Shown here in pieces: positions 12,545 through 23,700 of a stretch of DNA of 48,364 nt (positions are counted from its first letter, which is position 1; every line of letters starts with the position of its first letter). Source of the DNA: Oehlia diaphana. Taxonomy: Eukaryota; Glomeromycota; Glomeromycetes; Glomerales; Glomeraceae. The position numbers and the translations under genes were made by a program. The notes beneath the pieces were generated by a model. The model had not been told where the DNA came from and did no database searches. It saw nothing but the letters and a program-made list of their open reading frames with translations. The DNA is taken from positions 16,635 to 64,998 of the forward strand of contig QZLH01000727.1 in NCBI GenBank assembly GCA_003833135.1. The letters are read 5' to 3'.

Positions 12545-13193
12545 CGATTATAACATCTACGTTGTAATAATGACTTCGTTAATAGTATACTCATTGAAAA
12601 ATAGACGCGCCAATAATGTTTGTTTAATAGTACCGGCTACTCCTAATGAGGTAAAGTTGTTATTAAAGTCTCTTTTTTTATATTATATTAATCTTTTCGA
12701 GAACGCGTTTACATCAAATGTTATAGATTATGACTTTGAACGTTTCCAACAAACTCCTCCCTCTCAATTAACAACGAATTGGATTTTGTATCAAGTCGGT
12801 ATTTTTGATATTGAAACGATTCAATTCGATATTTCAACTGTCACTTCAACTTTTAATTCTCCAAATCAGTTCATTTTCTTAAATGTAACTGTTTAAGATG
12901 ATCTTGCTTCGTTAAGTGTTGAATCCATAATAAATCCATTACTTCGAGCAAATCGTAATTATGTTGTTGGAGAAAAGTTCATTGCTCATACATTTCTTGG
13001 ACATATATATCAAATATTTAACAAAGATTGGTGAATTCGATACATCAAATCAATTAAGGCTATCTGGAATCATTTCTGCAAGACCTCTCCCACAAATTAT
13101 ATTTCCTAATTATAATTTGCATGCAATTATTTCTGATTCAAGCTTACCACTATTCATTTTCACAACATTCCGATCCGCCTTATATTCATGAAA
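12545..13193 (+). pseudogene. Decayed coding relic of unknown family
   Basis: The frame running on from the coiled coil reads about 118 codons (YVVIMTSLIVYSLKNRRANN to FIFLNVTV) and meets TAA at 12895. The same frame reopens as DDLASLSVESIINPLLRANR and GEKFIAHTFLGHIYQIF. A one-base shift near 13032 continues it as EFDTSNQLRLSGIISARPLPQ to 13191. The continuity across one stop and one shift suggests a formerly coding region. I do not recognise it. Confidence 0.4.
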
Positions 13194-14145
13194 TTTGTTG
13201 CTTAATGCGTTAAGATGTTTCGATTGTTTTATTGCAAGCATAATTTTGCGCCAAATGATATACTGCATCAAATTACTGCCTCATAATATAGTCTTACCAG
13301 TTACCAATATAAGTAAGATTTTGGTAGTGGGACCCAGCTGAAATTACAGTCATGTGATTTTTTCTCTGTATCTCACTGCACCGATCACGATTTTCTCTAA
13401 GAATCTCAAAATCAGGAACGAAGCATTTATATGGTCAGAAACACTGGGATGATGTTCTTTTAGAAGCTAGCCGAGCAATAAAACCAACCTACCTTATTAT
13501 TATTTTGCAGAAAATGAGAATTCATTTGATTGTTGATTTCGATGATGTTAATAATGGTAGGTTTTATTTTCATTTGATTTTTGCTTTACTTCGCAAACAG
13601 ATAAAAGGGTTCGCTAAATGGGACATTACCTTTTTATATAATTCGCAGGATCGATTTTGTTATACACTTTCGGGAGAAATTACGTTAATATGATTACATC
13701 TGATCAATGGATCCACTTAAATTATAATAAAAAAACTTTGACACTACTCATGTACAAAGATCAACAAGGAGATCTTTTTTGTTATACACGATGTCGTCTA
13801 TACTAAAATGTTTCTAGCGTTACTGCGCATTTATCTAGTTCTGGATTAAATTAATAGTTTTATTATAATAAAACTTGTTAGAGAAATTTTAGCATACACA
13901 ATTCTCTCCATCCCTCAACCAACACCATGCGAAAAAATATGCTGTAATATCTGGTAAATTAATTGCACTAATTGCGTCTTTGCTTTATTGATCGTACGAG
14001 AAATATGGGTCGTAACCTGCTACAGTGCTATCCTAAACTAATATATTCAGTTTATTCTCCTCTTATAAGATAGTCTGCTAATGAACCTTCGGAATTCTGT
14101 AATTTCGAAGTTAATAATATTGTTCTAGAATAGTAAATTTCTTAT
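13194..14145. other. Spacer between the direct duplicates
   Basis: No supportable gene. A short frame at 13505-13693 (MRIHLIVDFDDVNN, then IKGFAKWDITFLYNSQDRF if a 40-base GTAGGT..CAG stretch is removed) might be another fragment of the neighbouring relic, but the evidence is thin. Confidence 0.4.
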
Positions 14146-15464
14146 CCATTAATACTGAGTTTTTCTTGAATCGCTATTATATCATCCTTTTTATATAAAA
14201 GCAATTCAGATCAGATTTATTTAGTATTGTTATCTACCATGAGTCTACCATTGATTGTTATAATAAAGTAAATAAATTTAATGCGAAAAATTTCAAGTCC
14301 GGAACAATGATCATCAACCCGGAGCAGTTCAGCAGTTTTTGCTGTGCAACTGACATCACATGATCAAAGTTATGCGTGAGAACGATTATTTTGTCCGCAT
14401 ATATTAACCTTGTCCATTTTTTTCCCCCGAATAACCTTGTTGCAATATAGGACCTTCCCTATAAGTTAATATTGACGATTAAACCATGTTATGAAGGACT
14501 GAAGACTTCGCAATTTCCGAGATCGTCAGTGTAAAGCCACTTTGAGCCTTGCAGAGGTGATCGCTAAACTAAAAGGAATCAAAATTCCGTTTGCATGTGC
14601 TATCAAAGCTTTCTTGGCGTCAAACGATCATAGTTAATACACGCCATATCTCCTTTCCCCTTTTTCAGCAAAATATAAAGCTTGTGAAAGTTCAGTCAAC
14701 TTTCCCGCAAAAAAATATGTATGTCATATTGGAAGAAATGCTTCCCTGAACATTCACTGATTACATTCCTATGTGAGTAGGAAATGTCCAATACCGATAT
14801 TACTCTCAACTGTCTTATCATTCCTAGTGGGTCGTTCAACGCTTTCTCGATAGGGTTTCTATAACAATTACAGTTCCCAGAGATGAAACAGCACGCTTCA
14901 AACTGCTATTCAAAACGAGTTGGTACCTCCATGTAATGATACTCCTCTTGATATTCGTCAAATTTATTATCCCGGGAATGTGGACGAAAAACGTATGCAA
15001 ACACAGGTTTTTAATTCCGCTTATTTCAAAGGAGATCCCCGATAGACTTATAGTCTTATACCATATAGTCGCGTTCCCCATACCCCACCAAATTCTTAGA
15101 AAATTTTTTATCTGCATCATGTAATGCATATATTGTTGTCTTTGATATAAACATATTCATGTGTTAGTTGCTACCGGCAACATTTATTTCATTAAATAAA
15201 TTATTATTTTCCCAAGCGGGTATTAATACAAATTTTCTTAGCAAATTTCCATGATTTTTTTTATTTTGAATGGTTACATACAGTGCAATCCAAGCTTGAA
15301 TTATTGGAGCAACACATTTCTGAGCTTGAGGCCGAGAATACTGAGCTTAATGATGAGAATACAAAATTGAGACAGGTTATTGAAGAGAATGCCATGCGCG
15401 ATGCTAGAGAACAAAAGAATACAGAGCTTGAGGCTAGTCTCGCGTTATTGAAACAGGGTGTTAC
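14146..15464 (+). repeat. Direct duplication, copy B
   Basis: Second copy of the 11169-12544 segment, same strand, starting about 2977 bases downstream. It has about 200 bases of private sequence (15030-15230) where copy A has the end of its first open frame. Its coiled-coil exon is intact where copy A's is broken. Confidence 0.85.
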
Positions 15465-15827
15465 CGAGGTGAACGGAATGATATATTCCAGAGTAACGGT
15501 ATCAGCTGTCAATGTATCCGATTCCGTAGTAGATCAGCTCGATAATGAAGCAGGACGAGCACTTTGTAATAACGCTAACACTGAGTCATTAGAAGAAAAG
15601 GAAATGGATGCTTTCTTGGATGGGTGTATAAGAAAAAGGTCAGCGATGAGATAAAGCAACACAATAAGGAGAAGAAACTAATATGTGAAATGGCTAATCA
15701 AGATCAAGAGGCACCCCCGATTTCTCAGAATCCTACGTCCATGTCGCCATACTACGGAATATATCTAACTGAAAAAATTATAAAATTTTATCGAATTGCA
15801 AGAAAAGTTGCACATCAATCTCTGCAG
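15284..15827 (+). pseudogene. Coiled-coil family gene, copy B, one frameshift
   Basis: An acceptor (ACATACAG) precedes this exon. It encodes QSKLELLEQHISELEAEN, further Glu/Asn/Leu heptads, then LEEKEMDAFLDG. At about 15622-15626 one base appears to be missing: the natural continuation VYKKKVSDEIKQHNKEKKL, MANQDQEAPPISQNPTSM and GIYLTEKIIKFYRIARK lies in the next frame. The exon ends at a CAG|GTAACT donor at 15827. The EEKEMD..LD..YKKKVS.EI pattern matches, from memory, a repeated Rhizophagus protein family often found beside transposons. Its role is unknown. The 5' part is damaged too, so this is probably a pseudogene. Confidence 0.6.
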
Positions 15828-16099
15828 GTAACTTTGTTCTATTTCACATCGCCCTGCAAGTCGTATGATGTGAAAATCTCATAATGGGCTAGGGTTCTAC
15901 TTACAATGAACGAAAAAATGTCCCTTGGTTTCAGCTGAGGTAAGCGTATCAACCGCGCCTAATTCTTTAACTCAATGTCATCATCTAAAATAAATTTATC
16001 TGTTATGTATGAATAAAGTAGCATTAGTTTACTGATATGTATCAAATGACGGTCTATTTAATTGATCAATAAAATGTACCCCCAAAATTTTAGGGACTT

Positions 16100-18050
16100 C
16101 GATTTTTAAAATTCAACTAATTAAGAAAATTAAAAATCAATTCTTTCAAGTGTAACGAGATTGCGCAGTATTTCCGTAATGTTTTTGTAAGCGGAGTTTT
16201 TAAAGAGATTTTTTATTCTTACGAAAAGAGTATATTATGAATGTAAAAAATGTTTCGCAAATATGATGAACTTGGCCAAAGAATGATTTTATGCAATGTT
16301 ATGAATGAAAGTAGAAAACAATCAATTTAGGCTTTTTTATAGTGAAATAATTGTGTACTTAGTAGTTAGTCAGTGATGTGCATTGGAAGATTCCAATAAC
16401 TTTTTATTGGAATTGGAAGGCTTGGATTGGAAGAATTGGAAGATTCCAATGGCCTTCAATCTTCCAATGCACATCACTGCTAGTAGTATTTCTTCGAAAA
16501 AGAAGTACTATTATTTTACCAAAAAATAAACAAACAAATAAATAATTTTTTTATTAGAAACAAAGTTCAACCCGGTCAACCATACCAGCATTATGATGTA
16601 CTTTTGGCCAGAATTAAAAATCTAATAAACGTCGGCCGGCATTACATCATAAATTCATCACTGCACTGGTAAACGTCCAGGCAATACCCAATAAATTTAT
16701 CTGCAAACGTTTTTTAGATTTTTGAAAAGATCATATTATTAAAAAAAGTCGTATAGAAAAAACGATTTATATATTACGGTTATATCCCGATTATACAGTA
16801 TTTTCCATTTATTTATTTATTTACATCTCGAAGAGGATTTATGCTCGCTTTATTCATGTTTATTGGTTAAATCGATATTGGTGTCGACATACAATTCCAT
16901 TATTATGAGTCAACCTTTTAAATTAGTTAAAGAGGACATCTAACACATAAAATTATAAGAATTTTATATGTCATGTTTACCTAAAGAAACCAAAAAACTT
17001 TAGAATAGGAGGAATCAAATTACTAAATTATGAAAAAACATTATTTGATTATCCAATATTTTTTAAAAAAATTCAATACACAAAAATTTTGTCGAGCTCT
17101 TCTTAATAAACATTTTTAACGAGTACTATAGCACCACTAGTCCACAATTCAAATAAATCAAAAAATAAATTTAATAATATATTATTAAGAAAACAGACGT
17201 TAAATAATTTTGATAAATCTATAAATAACGTGTTTAACCTAATTTTAAAACAATATTATTTAACATATCTGAATTCTTTTAATTAATAACTAATCATCAA
17301 TATTATATAATCGGCCGAATGACCCGATATAGCGGATCTTCAGCGTGTTTCGGATTTTGATATAACGAAGTACGCGAACATAAATTTTTTTATAACGGGC
17401 TTATACTGTATCGTAATTTTCAAAATATACCAAAGAATTGGCGAATGAATCTTATATTAAAGTATGAGGTATTAGTAATGTTCAGAATACAATATTTAAT
17501 ACAGACATAGCAACCGAATTTAGAGAGGCTTAATTTTCGTTACACCTTCATAAATAATACTATAAATTTCATTTTAGTAACAGTTGTGATGATCGGTAAT
17601 CTTCCCCAATTTTTCATAAGTATTCTGGGGACAGAAAATTTTTAGTGGTAAAAAAAATATTTTTCACGCCCCTTAAACATCACTGGTCACGTGGGGACTT
17701 TAAACTCAAAATATTTTGCTGTAGTGGCCCTCATTTATAATGAAAATTCGTTATAGTGGATTGGCGGTGCCGATTATTTGCTATGATATAACAAATAACA
17801 GTACCGAATTTTTCTATTACAATTGCCTGATCGACCCGGACGCTGAGTTCGTTAAATAGTAGTGAAGCATCAAAAGAAAACGTTATTATTATTTCATTTA
17901 TACGTTCCTAGGGTAAATTAAACCACCTGATACCTGATTTAATTGATCATATGTACAAATATTAAACTTGATAGCACTCTGAATCTCCTGATCAAAAAAA
18001 GGGAGTTTCTAATTATGTAATAATAATTACAATAATTTACACTGCGGATC
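16100..18050 (+). repeat. Repeat copy R3: F-box promoter block, truncated gene, downstream block
   Basis: Bases 16100-16360 and 16485-16790 match the region upstream of the intact F-box gene. Bases 16800-17290 match its first 170 codons with frameshifts and stops (CATCTCGAAGAGGATTTATG equals the LHLEDDL codons). At about 17283 the copy leaves the gene at the same point as R1, R2 and R4 and enters the shared downstream block, ending just before a channel-gene relic. Not expected to be expressed as protein. Confidence 0.8.
16371..16479. mobile_element. hAT-like foldback MITE
   Basis: Perfect 22-base terminal inverted repeats (CAGTGATGTGCATTGGAAGATT) lie at 16371-16392 and 16458-16479, with TTGGAAG motifs repeated inside. 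The corresponding block at about 31340-31380 lacks it, which supplies an empty site. The flanks TAGTTAGT and CTAGTAGT are compatible with a diverged 8-bp target duplication, and the CAGTGATG end fits hAT-type elements. It is non-autonomous. Confidence 0.75.
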
Positions 18051-18054
18051 GATG

Positions 18055-18330
18055 CTAAAAAGCTTTAAATTTTATTTTTCATTCATTTCAGACCAATCTT
18101 CTATAATATATTTCCGAAGTTTTCAAAATCTACACAAAAATAACTAAACCATAAAAAATTATTATTAATTACTAGTACTCATTTTTTTTCAAAAAAAAAA
18201 ATAAAAATAAATAAATAAATCTTCGGCAAATCAAGATCTCCAACATCTCAATTTCTGTTGTAACTTGTAAATAAAGATACCTTTTCAATCGCCATATTAA
18301 AATGAATTTATAACAATTATACAACCAAAA
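18055..18330 (-). pseudogene. Ion-channel gene relic, 3' end only
   Basis: Bases 18055-18320 align with 19185-19480, the last two exons and intron of the channel gene at 19143-22712. Shared features are the AAGCTTTAAA exon, the CTAAACCATAA acceptor and the AGATCTCCAAC segment, with many small deletions. It is therefore a third, mostly deleted member of the channel array. Confidence 0.7.
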
Positions 18331-19142
18331 CTAGCCGATATTGGCAAAATCAATATAAGCGGCCAAACTCTTCGAATCGCGTGATACAACAAATTAGCTA
18401 ATCAAATTTCAGCCGAAAGACTATATTGAATTTTTATAAGTTTTTTTAAAAAAATTGTTTAAAATATTAAAATAATCTGATTGCATGATAAAATGATAAA
18501 TATAGACTTGATGATTGTAAATAGCAAAATAAATATAATATGCAATACAAGAATAGAAAAATCTTTTTCTTTAGCACTTTTTTTAACACAAGTGAGAACT
18601 CTCAAGATTCGTCTTTTTAACACCACACGACAAATCTCCAAACCAAAGAATAAAGGAGACAAACCTGGTTAGTTTGTTGTAATAAATATGCAAAAAAAAT
18701 GATGAAAATAGCCCTTCATGCTGGAGTGTTGTCTTGTCATCACAAGAAATTGTAGTGCATTTAGCTTTTGATTATCAGGAAGTTGAACTTCCATTAGAAT
18801 AATTAGTAGTCAAAACTATAATAATAATTCAACTGAAAAATATTGATCATGCTTTAGTAAAAGCATTTGGTAAAAACATTTGTTATTTGTGGATTCCATG
18901 GCATATGACAGAAAATCCATTTTTTTTGAATTATTAAAAACAAGGCAAAACACGATTAAAATTTAGTAGCATTTTAATAGAAAATGATCAGCCAATCATT
19001 TTTGCTGCACGATTGCACCCGCAGAGAAATTTACTGTACGAGTTTGTAATAAATATGCTACGCCATTCATTTATAGTTTAATATTTTACTATAAAAGATA
19101 AAACTAATTTTTTAATTAAAAAAAATAACAATAAAAGCTAAA
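18331..19142. other. Spacer, no gene seen
   Basis: AT-rich with short frames only. The last 120 bases (AATAAATATGCTACGCC and following) resemble sequence near 6300-6330 and 26810-26840, so this is part of the shared flank of the repeated unit. Confidence 0.5.
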
Positions 19143-22100
19143 TTAAACTGCTTGATTAACAATAGTATCATCCATGCTAATAAGCTTTAAAATTTTATGT
19201 TTCATTTCAGGCCAATCATCCTTTTTCCATTTACCTTCTTTGATTGCTTCTCTAATGTATTTCCGAGCTTTTTCAGCACTTACCCTATAATAACTAAACC
19301 ATAAGAAGTTATTATTAATTTTTTTAAATAAATAAATAAATAAATACTTACATTACTTCAGGAAACCAAGATCTCCAACGTCTTTGATGAGGTAATAAAT
19401 AAAAAAGTTCAATTTCTGCTATAATTTTCGCTTTTTGTACGTAATACAAGGCTTCGTCATTATTCCTTTTAATCTCGTCACCAAGTAAACCAATAATTAA
19501 ATTCATTAAATATACAACAATTATGAATGAAAATACTATCATCAAAATGAATAATATCGCATTTTCAATCGTTGGTTTTGGTGACCAAGGTGAGAATGAA
19601 TTTTGATTCCCTAAAATTATTTGTTATAAAAGTTTATAAGTTTACATGTATGATAATTAATAATTAACGTTAATAGTTACCTATTAAAAATAAATATGTT
19701 GCAAGAAGAGAGGTGGGATATGAATAAAATAAATTTGTATTTTCACTAGGAACTTGAATAAGAGCTTCATTTAAGATATTTCCATTTTCATCAGTTTGAT
19801 TATAAGTATTAGAAAGAGTCCAAGGATTATTTGGATCATTTGGATTTTGTGCACTTAACGAATCTAAAAGATTTTGAGGATGTAATAGTAAAAAAAAGGC
19901 ATGTGCAAAACTTGCAATTATAATTGCTAATACTGCCAAAAAAGGTAATACACGTTTAGCTACTCCAAACAATATTGCAAAAATAACACTAAAGTATTCA
20001 ATTGCTCTAAAGAAAAGTAAAAATTTTAAATCTAATAATAAACATGGAATTGATAATGCCCAGTCCGGTATATTATCATATTTAATCCAATAAATTGATG
20101 CAATAGTAGCAGAAAGGTACGTGCTTAACTCTGAGTTTTATGAAAGTTAGTTCAAGTTTAATAAATTTAAAGAATAAATTTAAAAATACGCTTACCAAAT
20201 AAATTCATACGACTAAAAAAATATTTATCTGGTTTCTGAATAAACTGTCTTAATTCATGTATAAGATGAAAAAATCCAAAAGCAGTTGAAGTTTGATATA
20301 GCTTAATACGAATTTCTCTAGTTATAGAATTTGTAGGATAAGAAGCAATTGTAAAACATATAAGAAATACCGTAAATAATAACCAAATAATAATATAATA
20401 TGCCCTTCCAAATTTATTCCATTTAAATCTAATAATTGCTTCACCATTCCAATTTGAGTAAAATTCCTTTCTACAAGTATCAGTAAAAACACTCGATGGA
20501 GGATAAAATAATTCATCCCAGAAACTATATTCTGAAGGATAACGAGAACAATCTATATAGGGTACAGTAAGAATAATTTTCTGATTGCGTTGTTGTTTCG
20601 TAATGTCTAACAGCATCTTCCCACTTTTTAAAGGAATGTTTAACAGAACTGACACTAATTTAGGAAATTCTCTTATTTCTATAATTCTATAATTAAAGTA
20701 ATAATTATAACTATAATCATAAATGGTAAAGATAACAACGATATTAAAAAAGTTAAAATTAATGCAATTATAAATTTAATAATACGTCTAATGAATTTAA
20801 TGTAGTGATATATTTTGCTTATTTTTAATTCATGACTAAAAGCATAAAAATGTGAATATTCACCATCCACAATTCTTTCATTAGAAGGATCTAAAATCAT
20901 GAACATTTCAGAATTAAATTTTGTTATGTAATCAGGATACTTTTCAAATAAATCGTTCATAGATGATGTTATAATATTCAGAAATTTCAGCTTTCCTTTC
21001 GGATCTTCTTTGACAAGTTTTATGCATTTGTTATAAATAATTTCTATATAATGAGTTAAGTTTGGATCAGTCGACTTTATTAAAATTGGTAATAAAGTTG
21101 GTCCATATCTCGCAAAACATCTATCGTCTTCAATGATACTATCAACGATTTTAATTAAGTCTTTTTTTTCTATATCACTCATTATCGGTAATATAGGTCC
21201 AGAAAAATCTTTACCGTTTAATTCTGATTTTTTGTAATAATATTTGATTTCAATTTTCTTATTACTAATATCATACTCATATATTTTTATAGAGTAATCG
21301 GAGTAACCAGAGTATCGTATCGCTAATGCATTATTGTTAAGAACTTTCCAGTTCAACGTAGTAAACGTGATATCTAAATCTTTTGAACACAGAAATTCTC
21401 CTTTATCTGAATAAACTGAGAGTTTATCAAGTTTGTCGAGTTTAAAATTGTTTTCCAGTTCTATTCTCCATTTATATTTTTGATTATTGAAGTTTATATC
21501 CTTAGTTGCAATATTTTTATTTTCATATTCATCAGAAAATAAATCTTCTATATTTTTACTAGATTCAAAAAGTAAAGTTCTAATATTTTCCATATCAGGA
21601 AAAGCTAAAGTATCATTATAGTAATACTTCTCAAAAGTTTGACACAAGTAAACATTCCAACTAACTAAATCATCATCATCCCTATAAGATTCAAAAAATT
21701 CATGTAAATTTAAATCTGATAAATTAATATATGAAAATTTTCCATTGATTAATCCAAATGCTTCCTTTGATTCTGAATTATATTTGTAAAGGATGAACTT
21801 ATTCTTGGAGTCGTTCTCGGAGTCTTCATCATTAAAAATCTTTGATGCATCTATGGGCTGTTGTTTATTGATATCAGTTATACTATACAAGATTATATCC
21901 TGTTTTTCGTCTTTTTTAGGTATATTAAAAGCCAAAAGATAATCATTATTTTGTACTTGGCACAATTCTATCTTCATATCAGAATTTTTTAATTGAATAT
22001 TTCGAATTAGAAAATGTACATCTTTTAAAAAAATTGCAATTTCATTACGATAGTTTACCGCTATTGAATTTCCTTTAGTTATTACTGTGAACTTTTTATC

Positions 22101-22712
22101 ATAATGCTCGGTCGTAAACCCAAGTGAATAACTAAACTTCAATTGAAATGTTTCCAAGTCCCAATGAAATAAATAATTTGAAGAAATAATCCACGCATTA
22201 TTATCATCAATAGACACCCCTTTTATTACTTTGTTATATAATAGTTCACGAGACGACACTAAACTTAGCTCATTACTCATATTATCATGCTTAGAATGAT
22301 AAACTGATATTTTATATCCATTGGGTATTATAAGATCACCATTTTTTTTGAAATTAATTCCATGCCATAACATTTCGGGCGGAGGATTAAGTTCAATTTG
22401 CCGATGTTCATTTGACATTTGAAAGATTTTAATACTATTATATTTTGTATAACAAACAACTTTACTATCATTTACTTTAATCTCAGCAATATCCCAATTT
22501 TTTGGTAAATTATAAACACTTGCTTTAGGATCTAGTATCAATTTAGAATCTACAATCCATCCTTCAATTGATTTATCATCTTCGCTATATGTGACGACAT
22601 ATTTACCGTTAGGAGATAAAGATACTAAAGATACTTGTTTTCCATTGTGCGCGTTGTTCGAGTCGCGTGGGCTGTGTGGGCTATTAATGTTAACATGTAT
22701 TTCATCATCCAT
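19143..22712 (-). pseudogene. Propeller-like plus ion-transport channel protein, copy 1, one frameshift
   Basis: Four exons: 20196-22712, 19681-20130, 19352-19610 and 19143-19293 (introns 65, 70 and 58 bases, all GT-AG). The start at 22712 (MDDEIHVN) is chosen by alignment with copy 2. The N-terminal 550 or so residues are soluble and open with a WD-like strand pattern (SLSPNGKYVVTYSEDDKSIE), suggesting a beta-propeller. Membrane segments follow: one near FIIALILTFLISLL, one at YYIIIWLLFTVFLICFTIA, several in exon 2 around FAILFGVAKRVLPFLAVLA, a pore-like LLATYLFLIGNQNSFSPW spanning intron 2, and a last helix in exon 3. This layout fits the ion-transport (TRP/polycystin-like) superfamily; ion selectivity is unknown. 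An 8-bp tandem duplication at 20681-20696 shifts the frame within exon 1; without it the gene would encode about 1122 residues. Confidence 0.85.
20681..20696 (-). repeat. 8-bp tandem duplication that breaks the channel frame
   Basis: The plus strand reads CTATAATT twice in a row. Reading through it puts a TAG just after LIIEL. With one unit the frame continues as IIEIREFP, matching the layout of copy 2. It could be a real mutation or a sequencing/assembly error. Confidence 0.85.
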
Positions 22713-23700
22713 GAAGAATTGTTTTTTTAAGCAGTTTGTTAGAAACAAATGCGAAAAGAATCTTAAAAAATCGCAAGAATAAATAACAAAAACGACATGC
22801 AAAATTCTTATTCAAATTTACTATTTTTGATAGATGCTTACCGATGCATTCGAATTGACATGCAAAACTATTACTCAAATTTACTATTTTGATAGATAGA
22901 ATGAATAGCATTCAAATTGACATGCAAAACTATTACTCAAATTTACTATTTTGATAGATAGAATGAATAGCATTCAAATTGACATGCAAAGCACTTATTC
23001 AGATTTACTATTTTTGATAGATGCTTGCCGAGTTACCGAATTTACCGAATTGACATGCAAAGCTCTTTACTCAAATTTCTAATTTTGATAGATAGAATGA
23101 ATAGTTAACCGGTTTCTTACATTTCTTACATGACTGAGGTAGAAAGGCGGAAGCCATCGCTTTTTTTTTCATTGTATAGACTTTATTTGTATTAGAGTTT
23201 ATTTGACATACATGACACCCCCAAAAAATGAACACGAAAACTTTTTCATAATAATATGAAATCACGTGAAATTTTTTTAAAATTCAACCTAATTAAGAAA
23301 ATTACAATCAAAAAATTTCGGTGAATTCATTTAACAAGTTTTTTTCTTACAAGTGTAACTAGATTACGCAGTATTTCCGTAAATATTATTTTTGTAAGCG
23401 GAGTTTTTTAATAAAAAGAATTTTATTATATGAAAAGAGTATTACAAATGTAAAAAAATGTTTCGCAAAATGCATGATGAACTTTACCAAAAATGATTTT
23501 ATGTAATTTAAATGAATGCTTTTTTATAAGGATTTTTTTACTAAAAAACAAAATGAATTTTTTTTATTAAAAACAATGCATTTTTTTTAGTTCTCCATAT
23601 ATTGTCCATTGTATTTTAAAAAAAATCATATTAAAAAAAAGTCGTATAAAAAAACGGTTATTTATGGTTATATTTGTCATCTATTTTTATCTTCTAGTTT
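22713..23700. promoter_or_regulatory. Divergent spacer: channel promoter side and F-box upstream block (R4 left part)
   Basis: This interval lies between the start of channel copy 1 and the F-box relic R4. Its left part (22713-23110) matches 30669-30850, upstream of channel copy 2. Its right part (23110-23690) matches 30830-31480, upstream of the intact F-box gene. Conservation in all pairs makes it the likely shared promoter region, but I see no individual element that I can name. Confidence 0.5.
22794..23062. repeat. 62-bp minisatellite in the divergent spacer
   Basis: The motif GACATGCAAA recurs at 22794, 22857, 22919, 22981 and 23052, giving periods of 63, 62, 62 and 71. The units at 22857-22918 and 22919-22980 are identical over 62 bases. 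The matching spacer beside channel copy 2 has fewer than two units (about 30744-30830). Confidence 0.85.

Noticed and set aside
11169..15464. Reading the two 1.3-kb direct repeats as LTRs of one retrotransposon
   Set aside because: They contain exon-like coiled-coil sequence. I see no TG..CA ends, primer-binding site or reverse transcriptase between them.
22794..23062. CRISPR-like array
   Set aside because: The repeats are contiguous minisatellite units without distinct spacers, in a eukaryotic promoter.
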